DNA of 64,000 nucleotides from Stictocephala bisonia (taxonomy: Eukaryota > Arthropoda > Insecta > Hemiptera > Membracidae), in the NCBI GenBank assembly GCA_035578905.1, contig JAQJVL010000153.1, forward strand, positions 248,001 through 312,000, in the 5' to 3' direction. The notes below the pieces were generated by a model, which saw only the letters and a list, made by a program, of their open reading frames with translations, did no database searches and was not told the DNA's origin. Below are positions 25,223 to 36,884 of the stretch, one piece after another; position 1 is the stretch's first letter, and every line of letters begins with the position of its first letter. A program made the translations under genes and the position numbers.

Positions 25223-27236
25223 GGCGGGCTAAATCAGAAGACTTAATTACTACATAACATTAATTATCCTTTTATAGTGATTTCAAAGGAGGAATTAAAC
25301 CATTGTTGCACTGAAATACCAGCCATCTTAACTTAGAAAGTAGATACTCAAAGATGCATTCTATTTAAAGAGGGGAAGGACCTTAGAGGGACGAATTTAA
25401 TTTTCATTTAATTTCGCTTAAAACATTAAGTAAAGAACTACGTTTGCAAAACATAATTTTTTTAACTTCCTTTAACAACCAATCTTTCACTAGATAAAGT
25501 AATTACATAGGAACTACTCAAATTTTTCTATCACATTTTATAAATTACGCAACAAGAAATATAAAACCATTTTTGATGTTGCGAAACATTTGTTAGTATT
25601 CAAAATAGTCAAGTTAAAAATTATTAAATGATTTCTTGATATATCTATTATTATATTAATTAGTTGTTTTCTCTTTTATCTGAAACCGAGGTTATTAAGT
25701 AAAGTAAAGAAGAAATGTTGTATAAAGTTTATAAGAAATGTGAACCTAAAAACTTCATAAATACGTTGTATGTCTTCTTATACTGACTTATTATTAAATA
25801 ATCAAACAGCGACACTGACCATTATGTGAGCTTTATTTTTACAAAATATATTGTGTGAGCTTTATTTTTACAAAATATATTTTTTTTATCTAGAACACGT
25901 TATTAATAATCGAAAAGGGAGTAACTCTTCCAATTCTAGAATGCACCTCTAAAAATGATTTTTAACAGAGTGAAAACTGTTTATGCACAATTGATGCCGT
26001 AGCACAATTTTTATTGTACTCATTATACATAGATAAATATAGTGTTCAAAGTTCATATTAGTAAAAAATAAAAATTTAATTAAAACTTCAAATTCAAATA
26101 TCTTTATCAATTAACCCAAAATTCGCTTGTGTGTATTTTGTCCCATGATTATAATAAGCTTTTTAAACGATCGTAAAATGTAATTCCTCTTTAAAAGTAA
26201 AACTCATGATAACACCAAAAGTTTTTGTTTGAATAATTAATATTGTGATATTGTATTCACTTTGTCACAGAGCATCGAAAAACTATTTGCTAGCACAAGA
26301 AATGCTCATAGAAGATTAGGTATTATAATACAAGCAAACATTTGATGGAAGTTGTCAAACAATAGAAATTTGCGTATGAACTTTAAATGTGTTATAATAA
26401 AGTGTAATTTCAATATGAAAAATAGCACCACTTAATATTTTATAGCAAACCAGAGTTTATTTTAGTAATGTTGAAAATAATAAGTTTTACATCAAATTAA
26501 ATAGACGTAATAAAAATTGGAAGTCTGCGTTTCACTACAAAATATTCCAATCAGTCCCCCCCTCCCCATCACCAACATAGGACATATGTCCTACAATATC
26601 CATGTAGGATGTATGAGAGCGCTTAGTAGCATTGCACTATAGCTTTGATAGGCGATTTTACCAAGAGTACTGCTTTTGCCAAACGACAGACAGTAATTAT
26701 CGTAATATTGTTATAGTAGTATAGTATATTTAATAACAAACAAGATAAATACACTTGCAGAGGCATTTGTAAATTGTTGAAGCGATTATACAATTTAAGA
26801 ACAATATAAAAAATGACAAATAAAAATCTACAAATAATGGGAATCAAATATATAAAAGACAATAAAAAGTTTCACAATCGTAATATGTTTACTCACACTC
26901 CAATTCACAATATTAAACAAACAGGCTGTAAAACATGATTGTGTAGTTATAGACATGAAACATGGCAACAATCCAAGTTTCAAAGGAGGTGCTATTGTTG
27001 TACGTGGCTTACTTCGTCACAACAGTGGTTTCAGCATATTCCACACTTTTAAAAATATATTTCTAACAATTTGATTAGAATTACTATTCTTTAAATGTAT
27101 AGTTATAATCAGTATTTTTAAGTTGTTGGTTCCATTATGTAAATTGAAACTGAATAATATAAGTGTGGCCATGTTTCATCTGTGTCATTTGTGGTACAAG
27201 TTATGGTTTCAACTTGTCAACACCGGTAATCAACAA
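25223..27236. other. AT-rich non-coding with a 27-bp duplication
   Basis: GTGAGCTTTATTTTTACAAA and following bases occur twice in tandem at about 25827-25881. A perfect 16-bp palindrome TAGGACATATGTCCTA lies near 26577-26592. No gene supported. Confidence 0.55.
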
Positions 27237-29745
27237 GTTGTGATACAGGTAATTACTATTACCTGTACGGACCAGACGAATCACTATTACAGGAAATGTG
27301 ACTCCACTGACACTCACTATTACCTGTACGGACCAGACGAATCACTATTACAGGAAATGTGACTCTACTGACACACACTATTACCTGTATGGACCAGGCA
27401 GGTCACTATTACAGGAAATGTGACTCCACTGACACTCACTATTACCTGTATGGACCAGACGATTCACTATTACAGGAAATGTGACTCCACTGACACTCAC
27501 TATTACCTGTATGGACCAGACGAATCATTATTACAGGAAATGTGACTCTACTGACACTCACTATTACCTGTATGGACCAGACGAATCACTATTACAGGAA
27601 ATGTGACTCCACTGACACTCACTATTACCCGTATGGACCAGGCGGGTCACTATTACAGGAAATGTGACTCAACTGACACTTACTATTACCTATATGGACC
27701 AGACGGGTCACTATTACAGGAAATGTGACTCAACTCACACTCACTATTACCTGTATGGACCAGGCGGGTCACTATTACAGGAAATGTGACCCCACTGTCA
27801 CTCACTATTACCCGTATGGACCAGGCGGGTTACTATTACAGGAAATGTGACTCAACTGACACTCACTATTACCTGTATGGACCAGACGGGTCACTATTAC
27901 AGGAAATGTGACCCCACTGTCACTCACTATTACCCGTATGGACCAGGCGGGTTACTATTACAGGAAATGTGACTCAACTCACACTCACTATTACCTGTAT
28001 GGACCAGACGGGTCACTATTACAGGAAATGTGACCCCACTGTCACTCACTATTACCCGTATGGACCAGGCGGGTTACTATTACAGGAAATGTGACTCAAC
28101 TGACACTCACTATTACCTGTATGGACCAGACGGGTCACTATTACAGGAAATGTGACCCCACTGTCACTCACTATTACCCGTATGGACCAGGCGGGTTACT
28201 ATTACAGGAAATGTGACTCGACTCACACTCACTATTACCTGTATGGACCAGGCGGGTCACTATTACAGGAAATGTGACCCCACTGTCACTCACTATTACC
28301 CGTATGGACCAGGCGGGTTATTATTACAGGAAATGTGACTCAACTGACACTCACTATTACCTGTATGGACCAGACGGGTCACTATTACAGGAAATGTGAC
28401 TCAACTGACACTCACTATTACCCGTATGGACCAGGCGGGTTACTATTACAGGAAATGTGACTCAACTGACACTCACTATTACCTGTATGGACCAGGCGGG
28501 TCACTATTACAGGAAATGTGACTCAACTGACACTCACTATTACCCGTATGGACCAGGCGGGTCATTATTAAAGGAAATGTGACTCAACTGACACTCACTG
28601 TTACCTGTATGAACCAGGCGGGTCACTATTACAGGAAATGTGACTCAACTGACACTCACTATTACCCGTATGGACCAGACGGGTCACTATTACAGGAAAT
28701 GTGACTCAACTGACACTCACTATTACCTGTATGGACCAGGCGGGTCACTATTACAGGAAATGTGACTCAACTGACACTCACTATTACCCGTATGGACCAG
28801 GCGGGTCATTATTAAAGGAAATGTGACTCAACTGACACTCACTATTACCTGTATGGACCAGGCGGGTCAGTATTACAGGAAATGTGACTCAACTGACACT
28901 CACTATTACCCGTATGGACCAGGCGGGTCATTATTAAAGGAAATGTGACTCAACTGACACTCACTGTTACCTGTATGAACCAGGCGGGTCACTATTACAG
29001 GAAATGTGACTCAACTGACACTCACTATTACCCGTATGGACCAGACGGGTCACTATTACAGGAAATGTGACTCAACTGACACTCACTATTACCTGTATGG
29101 ACCAGACGGGTCACTATTACAGGAAATGTGACTCAACTGACACTCACTGTTACCTGTATGAACCAGGCGGGTCACTATTACAGGAAATGTGACTCAACTG
29201 ACACTCACTATTACCTGTATGGACCAGACGGGTCACTATTACAGGAAATGTGACTCAACTGACACTCACTATTACCTGTATGGACCAGACGGGTCACTAT
29301 TACAGGAAATGTGACTCAACTGACACTCACTGTTACCTGTATGAACCAGGCGGGTCACTATTACAGGAAATGTGACTCAACTGACACTCACTATTACCCG
29401 TATGGACCAGACGGGTCACTATTACAGGAAATGTGACTCAACTGACACTTACTATTACCTGTATGGACCAGACGGGTCACTATTACAGGAAATGTGACTC
29501 CACTGACACTCACTATTACCTGTATGGACCAGGCGGGTTACTATTACAGGAAATGTGACTCCACTGTCACTCACTATTACCCGTATGGACCAGGCGGGTT
29601 ACTATTACAGGAAATGTGACTCAACTGACATTCACTATTACCTGTATGGACCAGGCGGGTCACTATTACAGAAATGTGACTCCACTGACACTCACTATTA
29701 CGTGTCTGGACCATGAGGTTACTATTACACTAAAAATGACTCCAC
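27237..29745. repeat. 61-bp tandem array, about 41 units
   Basis: ACTCACTATTACCTGTATGG and CACTATTACAGGAAATGTGA recur every 61 bp. In about 27700-28330 two unit types alternate (CCTGTATGGACCAGACGGGTC, and CCCGTATGGACCAGGCGGGTT preceded by CCCCACTGTCACT), giving a 122-bp dimer. Later parts mix further variants, such as GAACCAGGCGGG and TTAAAGGAAATG. The outermost units are the most diverged. No long frame is conserved. Confidence 0.98.
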
Positions 29746-29770
29746 CTCACCTGGTTTCAACTTCTTAAAG

Positions 29771-29820
29771 TACTTAAATCAAGTTACTATTTAATTACTT
29801 GATTTAAGTAATTAAATAGT
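29771..29820. repeat. Two overlapping perfect hairpins between arrays
   Basis: TACTTAAATCAAG (29771-29783) pairs with 29798-29810, and ACTATTTAATTACTT (29786-29800) pairs with 29806-29820. The two hairpins share bases and cannot form together. They lie about 25 bp after the 61-bp array and 95 bp before the 44-bp array. Confidence 0.95.
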
Positions 29821-29914
29821 ATCTACATGATGATGTTTCACGTTCTTTTTTCTGCAACATCTTTGGTAAATTGTACTCCTCTGTTGAATTGCAACAGGAT
29901 TTTCTGAACAAAGA

Positions 29915-32910
29915 GCTCGACATTAATCTGCTTAGCTAAGTACTGTTCTTCAATTGTATCTCGACATATATTTGCTTAGCTAAGTACAGTTCTTTGATCG
30001 TGACTTGACATCAATCTGCTTGGTTAAGTACTGTTCTTTAATTGTATCTCGACATCTATCTGCTTAGCTAAGTATTGTTCTTTGATCGTGTCTCGACATC
30101 AATCTGCTTAGCTAAGTACTGTTGATTAATTTTATCTCGACATCTATCTGCTTAGATATGTACTGTTCTTTAATTGTATCTCGACATCTATCTGCTTGGC
30201 TAAGTACTGTTCTTTAATCGTATCTCGACATCTATCTAGTTAGCTAAGTACTGTTCTTTAATAGTATCTCGACATCTATTTGCTTAGCTAAGTACAGTTC
30301 TTTGATCGTGACTCGACATCAATCTGCTTGGCTAAGTACGGTTTTTTGATCGTGTCTCGACATCAATCTGCTTAGCTAAGTACTGTTCTTTAATTGAATC
30401 TCGACATCTAAATTGGGTCGGCACTGGTGGCGCAGTGCTGTAACCCAGCTACATGGGGACAAAGTGTTTGGGAGATTGTAGGCGATAGGTTGTATGCTCG
30501 GTCCTCTTAATACCGACATGGCGTCCGCTTGGTGGTTGCTATCGGCGTGGACACTACTAGATATTTATACTAGATATACTAGACAGTTCTTTAATTGTAT
30601 CTCGACATCTATCTGCTTAGCTTAGTACTGTTCTTTAATTGTAACTCGACATCTATCTGCTTAGCTAAGTACAGTTCTTTGATCGTATCTCGACATCTAT
30701 CTACTTAGCTAAGTACTGTTCTTTGATCGTATCTCGACATCTATCTACTTAGCTAAGTACTGTTCTTTAATAGTATCTCGACACCAATCTGCTTAGCTAA
30801 GTACAGTTATTTAATTGTATCTTAACATTAATCTGCTTAGCTAAGTACTGTTATTTAATTGTATCTCGATACCAATCTGCTTAGCTAAGTACAGTTATTT
30901 AATTGTATCTCGACACCAATCTGCTTAGCTAAGTACAGTTATTTAATTGTATCTTGACATTAATCTGCTTAGCTAAGTACTGTTCTTTAATTGTATCTCG
31001 ACATCTGTTTGCTTAGCTAAGTACAGCTCTTTAATCGTGTCTCGACATCAATCTGCTTGGCTAATTACGGTTTTTTGATCGTGTCTCGACATCAATCTGC
31101 TTAGCTAAGTACAGTTATTTAATTGTATCTTGACATTAATCTGCTTAGCTAAGTACTGTTCTTTAATCGTGTCTCGACATCAATCTGCTTAGCTAAGTAC
31201 AGTTATTTAATTGTATCTTGACATTAATCTGCTTAGCTAAGTACAGCTCTTTAATCGTGTCTCGACATCAATCTGCTTGGCTAAGTACGGTTTTTTGATC
31301 GTGTCTCGACATCAATCTGCTTAGCTAAGTACAGTTATTTAATTGTATCTTGACATTAATCTGCTTAGCTAAGTACTGTTCTTTAATCGTGTCTCGACAT
31401 CAATCTGCTTAGCTAAGTACAGTTATTTAATTGTATCTTGACATTAATCTGCTTAGCTAAGTACAGCTCTTTAATCGTGTCTCGACATCAATCTGCTTGG
31501 CTAAGTACGGTTTTTTGATCGTATCTCGACATCAATCTGCTTAGCTAAGTACAGTTATTTAATTGTATCTTGACATTAATCTGCTTAGCTAAGTACTGTT
31601 CTTTAATTGTATCTCGACATCTGTTTGCTTAGCTAAGTACAGCTCTTTAATCGTGTCTCGACATCAATCTGCTTAGCTAAGTACTGTTCTTTAATTGTAT
31701 CTCGACATCTGTTTGCTTAGCTAAGTACAGCTATTTAATCGTGTCTCGACATCAATCTGCTTAGCTAAGTACTTTTCTTTAATTGTATCTCGACATCAAT
31801 CTGTTTGGCTAAGTACGAATTTTTAATCGTGTCTCGACATCAATCTGCTTAGCTAAGTACTGTTCTTTAATTGTATCTCGACATATGTTTGCTTAGCTAA
31901 GTACAGCTCTTTAATCGTGTCTCGACATCAATCTGCTTAGCTAAGTACAGTTATTTAATTGTATCTTGACATTAATCTGCTTAGCTAAGTACTGTTCTTT
32001 AATTGTATCTCGACATCTGTTTGCTTAGCTAAGTACAGCTCTTTAATCGTATCTCGACACCAATCTGCTTAGCTAAGTACTGTTCTTTAATTGTATCTCG
32101 ACATCTGTTTGCTTAGCTAAGTACAGCTCTTTAATCGTGTCTCGACATCAATCTGCTTAGCTAAGTACTGTTCTTTAATTGTATCTCGACATCTGTTTGC
32201 TTAGCTAAGTACAGCTCTTTAATCGTGTCTCGACATCAATCTGCTTAGCTAAGTACTGTTCTTTAATTGTATCTCGACATCTGTTTGCTTAGCTAAGTAC
32301 AGCTCTTTAATCGTGTCTCGACATCAATCTGCTTAGCTAAGTACTGTTCTTTAATTGTATCTCGACATCTGTTTGCTTAGCTAAGTACAGCTCTTTAATC
32401 GTATCTCGACATCAATCTGCTTAGCTAAGTACTGTTCTTTAATTGTATCACAGCTCTTTAATCGTGTCTCGACATCAATCTGCTTAGCTAAGTACACTTA
32501 TTTAATTGTATCTTGACATTAATCTGCTTAGCTAAGTACTGTTCTTTAATTGTATCTCGACATCTGTTTGCTTAGCTAAGTACAGCTCTTTAATTGTATT
32601 TCGACACCAATCTGCTTAGCTAAGTACTGTTCTTTAATTGTATCTCGACACCAATCTGCTTAGCTAAGTACTTTTCTTTAATTGTATCTCGACATCAATC
32701 TGTTTGGCTAAGTACGAATTTTTGATCGTGTCTCGACATCAATCTGCTTAGCTAAGTATTGTTCTTTAATTGTATCTCGACATCTATTTGCTTAGCTAAG
32801 TAAAGTTCTTTGATCGTGTCTCGACATCAATCTGCTTAGCTAAGTACAGTTCTTTGATCGTGTCTCGACATCAATTTGCTTAGGTAAATGTGGTTCTTTG
32901 ATCGTGTCTC
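29915..32910. repeat. 44-bp tandem array, about 65 units, palindromic core
   Basis: TCTCGACATCAATCTG, CTTAGCTAAG and GTACTGTTCTTTAATTGTA recur every 44 bp. CTTAGCTAAG is a perfect palindrome kept in most units; exceptions change to CTTGGCTAAG. Higher-order periods are visible: TACGGTTTTTTGATC recurs at exactly 220 bp (near 31067, 31287 and 31507), which is five units, and about 32070-32430 shows an 88-bp dimer. A SINE interrupts the array at 30413-30573, and one unit near 32449 has an internal deletion. Confidence 0.98.
30413..30573 (+). repeat. SINE-like fragment inserted in the 44-bp array
   Basis: This interruption matches the reverse complement of 58033-58158. It shares GGTCGGCACTGGTGGCGCAG, GACAAAGTGTTTGGGAGATT, TCTTAATACCGACATGGCGT and GCGTGGACA. 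It contains the tRNA-like head with A box TGGCGCAGTG; the B box is decayed here (GGTTGTATGCTC). The body is truncated after about 140 bp and followed by CTAGATATTTATACTAGATA. Part of one 44-bp unit is lost at the right junction. Confidence 0.85.
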
Positions 32911-33240
32911 ACACCAATAACAAAATATCGTTTTTCTATCCCTCATTTCTGTTTTGTTTTCATAATCACTCATCTAACGTCCTTGAGAAATTATATCTCT
33001 AACTGATTAAATTTTTATATAATTTATGTATAATACTCGTATTATAGTTAAAACAGCATTGTCTCAAAATAAATGTATTTGAAAAACTATAGCAATACAT
33101 TTAATAAAGTACTATAATATTAGTTTGTTCATAGAACATCTAATACATATACAATATTTGAAAATACAACTCCTAAACTCGTCTTGAAGAAGGAACTAAT
33201 TTCTAGTAACTGTGTGTCTTTTTCCATTTACATATTTTTT
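32911..33240. other. AT-rich non-coding
   Basis: No repeat or gene recognised between the 44-bp array and the SINE-like element. Confidence 0.5.
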
Positions 33241-33470
33241 TTTTGGCCGAGTGGTCTAAGGTGTCAGGACTTTAAGCTTGGGTTAGAGATAGCGCTGGTT
33301 CGAAACGGCCTAGACTGGAAGACTTATCAGTAATATTCACATTCTTCTGTACTGGTTTGCTCCTTACTCTGTCTGAATAATTTCCTCGCACAGATCAATA
33401 GTCTATGAGGAATGGGCAGAGTAAGGTTAAGGAGATCGGCCTCTCCTTAAAAAAATCTGTTTATTTATTT
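33241..33470 (+). repeat. Leu/Ser-tRNA-headed SINE-like element
   Basis: TGGCCGAGTGGTCTAAGG at 33244 is a textbook A box of the tRNA-Leu/Ser type, and GGTTCGAAACGG at 33298 is a good B box. The first half of the acceptor stem is not present (a run of T precedes the A box) and the 3' side continues into about 160 bp of unrelated body ending in AT-rich sequence. I therefore call a SINE and not a tRNA gene. The internal promoter may be functional in principle. Confidence 0.7.
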
Positions 33471-34384
33471 TGTATTTTATATAGTAATCGATTTGTATCT
33501 AAATTATACACCTTTTAATAGGTCAGAATTTCTAATATTTATACTATTATAACTGAGTAAAACAAATCATTTTATATTAAAGAATTTTTTGGATAATTTC
33601 TTTTATTTTTTATAGTAAAAACAAGATGAGATTATAAAGATAATATCCATTTCTAAGTTTGTCACTATTCAACTTTAAATACTTTTATACGTCACCCAAA
33701 ATGTATAAGTTATAATTTTCTGTGTAAAATATTAAATTAAGTTAAATATTTAGAATCTTTGTGTACACACACTTTGTACAATATTGTGTGTGTATTTGTA
33801 CGAGTACAATATACAAATACATTGTAGAATATACAAATACACACACTTCGTACAGTTTTAAAGTTTATCAAAACCATTTAAACTGCAGTTTTTTCTTATT
33901 ACATCATGAAATAAAGAGGAAACTGAAATTTTTTTTATAATTGCATAATTTAAATTATAGTGATATTAATAACAAATTAAAAAGTGATAATATAATATAC
34001 TAAAGATTTATACATTTATTAAAGTTTTGTTCTAATAACAAATGTCTCATAGATTCAAGAGAGTAAGAATGCGTTTAAATAATCATATTAGATCGTCACA
34101 TCAAGCTATTTTTAATATCGTGTACGTATATATAAACATTACTCTTGCCTGAAAATGAAATCCAGTCAGTAAATAGTTGAAGTGTTCTGCATCTCTACTG
34201 ACACTGACAGTTCGGATGAACATCAAACGACATCCACCGCGAACTGTGGTAACCGAGTTTCCTATATCAAATTCTGTAACCTAAAAAATCACCAAAAGAT
34301 ATTTAATCTATTTTCATATTGTTTTTTCCTGTGGAATGATACGAATTATAATTAACAAATTAGTAAAAACATGAATTGTAGTTA
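33471..34384. other. AT-rich non-coding with inverted repeats
   Basis: GTGTGTGTATTTGTA at 33786-33800 pairs perfectly with 33832-33846, inside a stretch rich in repeated TGTAC and ATACAAATAC. No gene is supported. Confidence 0.6.
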
Positions 34385-34552
34385 TTAATCTGTACTCACT
34401 GCGTGCATGTAGTTACTTGCCCCCTCGCAATTTCACTATAAGGGTCTAACATTACTAGGTATATACATTAATCTGTACTCACTGCGTGCATGTAGTTACT
34501 TGCCCCCACACAATTTCCCTATAAGGGTCTAACATTACTAGGTATATACATT
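34385..34552. repeat. 83-bp direct duplication
   Basis: TTAATCTGTACTCACTGCGT through ACTAGGTATATACA occurs twice in tandem, at 34385 and 34468. The copies differ at a few positions (for example CCCCCTCGCAATTTCACT against CCCCCACACAATTTCCCT). Confidence 0.95.
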
Positions 34553-35436
34553 AACCATATTAAACTTTTTAACCTAGGTGGGCCCCAAAGGTTAAACTAT
34601 TACATTCACCACTCACATTTGGGTGCTGTACGAAAGTCAACATTTATCTGTGATAAATGACTCTCCATATTTTAGTAGAGAGAGAGCTGATTACATAATA
34701 TTTAATAAATTCTTTAAAGGACTTTTATGGCTGTTGAGGGGTTGGAACGTATAATCTGCAAATAGATTTGTAATAAATTGTTTCATAATTTGGTAAGCAA
34801 TTTATAATGTAAACTTAATAAAAGTTGGTTGAAATTATAGTTTATATCTAGTTAATTTCAATACTATACGTATCCTAAACGACTCAATATATAAAAATTA
34901 AGATTCATTATTATATATACATTTTAATAAATATTTTATTCATACAAAATAATATTATAAGGCTTTGCAGAATGGAAAATTTCCAACAAACTAATAGCTA
35001 TTAAATTGTTATTATTTGATTATTTAATTTTCATTTGTTGTCATATAGTTCCAGCACAAGCCCTACTTAAGTGCTGATCCATGTTCTAGTTGAACACTTA
35101 TATTACTCAGTGCTATTTAATACTTACCAGCGTAAAGAAAGAATATAACCCACTAATTGGATCTTCGAAACGACATTTGTACAACTCTTCAGCTACCTAC
35201 AACTGGAGCGTAATCACAAGTCACTTCATTGATCCACATCCCTCATCATTAGGAGCTCTTCTTTGTTTCTACAACAGGAGCATCATTAGGCTATACTTTA
35301 GGTCTCCAATATCCATATTTAATGGCCAGCTCTAGGGTATCCATGACTCTTACATCTACATATTCTGTTATAGGTTTAACCATCATTCTATAGATCCTGA
35401 TACCATCACTATACGAATAGGGGTGGCCAGGAAAGT
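34553..35436. other. Non-coding
   Basis: An 81-codon frame at 35090-35335 shows no recognisable domain. Nothing else is supported. Confidence 0.5.
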
Positions 35437-35895
35437 TAATAGCACCATACGTGTATGGGAGGGCAAGACATTCATCACTTCCATACGCGTATCGGAAAGC
35501 TGTAAGTTTATCTCCACTATACTTGTATGGGTGGGCAGTAAGTTTAACACCACCATACGTGTAAGGGTGGTCATGAAGGTTAACACCACCTTACGTGTAT
35601 GACCGGGCAGGAAGTTTATCGCCACCCTATGTGTATGACTGGGCAGGAAGTTTATCGCCACCATACTTGTATGAGTGGGATGGATGTTAACATCACCATA
35701 CGTGTATGGGTGGGCAGGAAGATTATCACCACCGTACTTGCATGGGTGGGCAGGAAGTTTAACACCATCATACGTGTATGGATGGGAAGGCAGTTTATGC
35801 CCACCGAAGGTGTGTGGATGGGCAGGGAGTTTACTAACACCGTACGTTTTTGGTGGGCAGGTTTTTTTTACCACCGTATGTGTATGGTAGGCAAG
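35437..35895 (+). repeat. 36-bp minisatellite, diverged block 3
   Basis: About 12 units with CACCATACGTGTATGGGTGG followed by GCAGGAAGTTTAACAC-type sequence. The core TACGTGTATGGGTGGG is shared with the other 36-bp blocks, but GGGTCAATAC is replaced by AGGAAGTTTATC and similar, so G-quadruplex runs are mostly lost. It is the oldest-looking or a sister-subfamily block. Open frames of 60-160 codons over it are repeat artefacts. Confidence 0.9.
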
Positions 35896-35975
35896 GTCTT
35901 TTTGTTTACTTTCCTTGTATCTACATCCTTAATACACATATTTTTAAAGTTAAAATGCGTCCTCTAGGCAGTTAA

Positions 35976-36868
35976 AAACCGTGTTTTCCTAGCGACGCAC
36001 TTTCTACGCCGTGCACAACGCATACATAATGTGCCCTGCCCAGTCATACACAGGGAGGCTTGTACACTGTTTTCCTAGAAGCATTTTTCGGTTGTGAGCC
36101 GGCGTGTTTTGGTCGACGTAATTGGGTGATTGACTTCAGAGCAGTCAGTTCGGTTGTACGCAGCGCACAATCGTCATTCTTGCAGCAAAACGAGTTAGTT
36201 GTTGTAGTTCGTGGTGTGTGATTAATAGAATGGAGGACGATTCGTGGAAAATGAAATTTTCTGCAGCAGATGACGAACAGCTTGTTGTGTTAGTTGTAGG
36301 ACATCATATTTTATGGGACATGAATGAGAAAGTTTTCAAAAATACTTTGAAAAAAAGATTCAATCTGGAAAGAGATTGCTGGGATGGTCAATAAAGCACG
36401 AATGATGTATTTAAAATGAATTTATTATGTAAGGAATCGTAGGCTTATTTAAAATACATAATAATCAATCATTAATTTTGTTTTATAAAAATTAAATTTT
36501 TTCAGCCTCTATTAAACTTTAGGAGGCTACTATAATATGACGTTCAATCGTTTATAAATAACATAATTAAAATATCTACATTATTGTGTAGGTCACTGGA
36601 CTTACTTCTAACACTACAGTACTGTTTGGTTAAAATACTAGCTTAAAAATCACATTCATCTAAATCATCCATTAAAACAAAAGCGCATGTTTGTTTTTAT
36701 TTTTAAACTCATTGTCCATACGTCTTTATAGAAAAACGCTGAGCTAAACTGAATATATAGGCGCTTTGTAGGAAAATACTTTTACGCCGCGTATTATATT
36801 ATACGTCCACGCCACGTTGTACGTTGTAAGCGGCGTAGAAAGTGTGTTGCTAGGAAAACACGGCTTAA
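35976..36868. mobile_element. PIF/Harbinger-like element, internally deleted
   Basis: The left end carries CCGTGTTTTCCTAGCGACGC followed by ACTTTCTACGCCG; the right end read in reverse carries CCGTGTTTTCCTAGCAACAC then ACTTTCTACGCCG. These are imperfect terminal inverted repeats of about 37 bp. The flanking TAA on both sides fits the 3-bp TWA target duplication of PIF/Harbinger elements. No DDE transposase is present. The enclosed ORF is MADF-like, as in the DNA-binding partner proteins of this superfamily. Confidence 0.75.
36230..36394 (+). pseudogene. Broken MADF-domain ORF of the Harbinger-like element
   Basis: The frame starts at ATG 36230 and encodes 54 residues: MEDDSWKMKF, then DEQLVVLVVGHHILWDMNE. 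The pattern L-V-x-LV-x-x-H-x-x-LWDM is typical of the start of MADF/Myb-SANT-like domains. After an AAAAAAA run near 36353 the next MADF residues (DSIWKEIAGMVNKA) appear in another frame, so a frameshift ends the protein early. MADF proteins bind transposon termini together with the Harbinger transposase. The C-terminal part of the domain is missing, so this copy should be inactive. Confidence 0.7.
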
Positions 36869-36884
36869 ATTTATAGCCATGTGA

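Noticed and set aside
27237..32910. CRISPR-like regular repeats
   Set aside because: Units are directly adjacent with no unique spacers, and the sequence is eukaryotic; these are satellite arrays.
33241..33315. Possible tRNA-Leu or tRNA-Ser gene
   Set aside because: A and B boxes are good, but the acceptor stem cannot be paired and the sequence continues as a repeat body; a SINE head explains it better.
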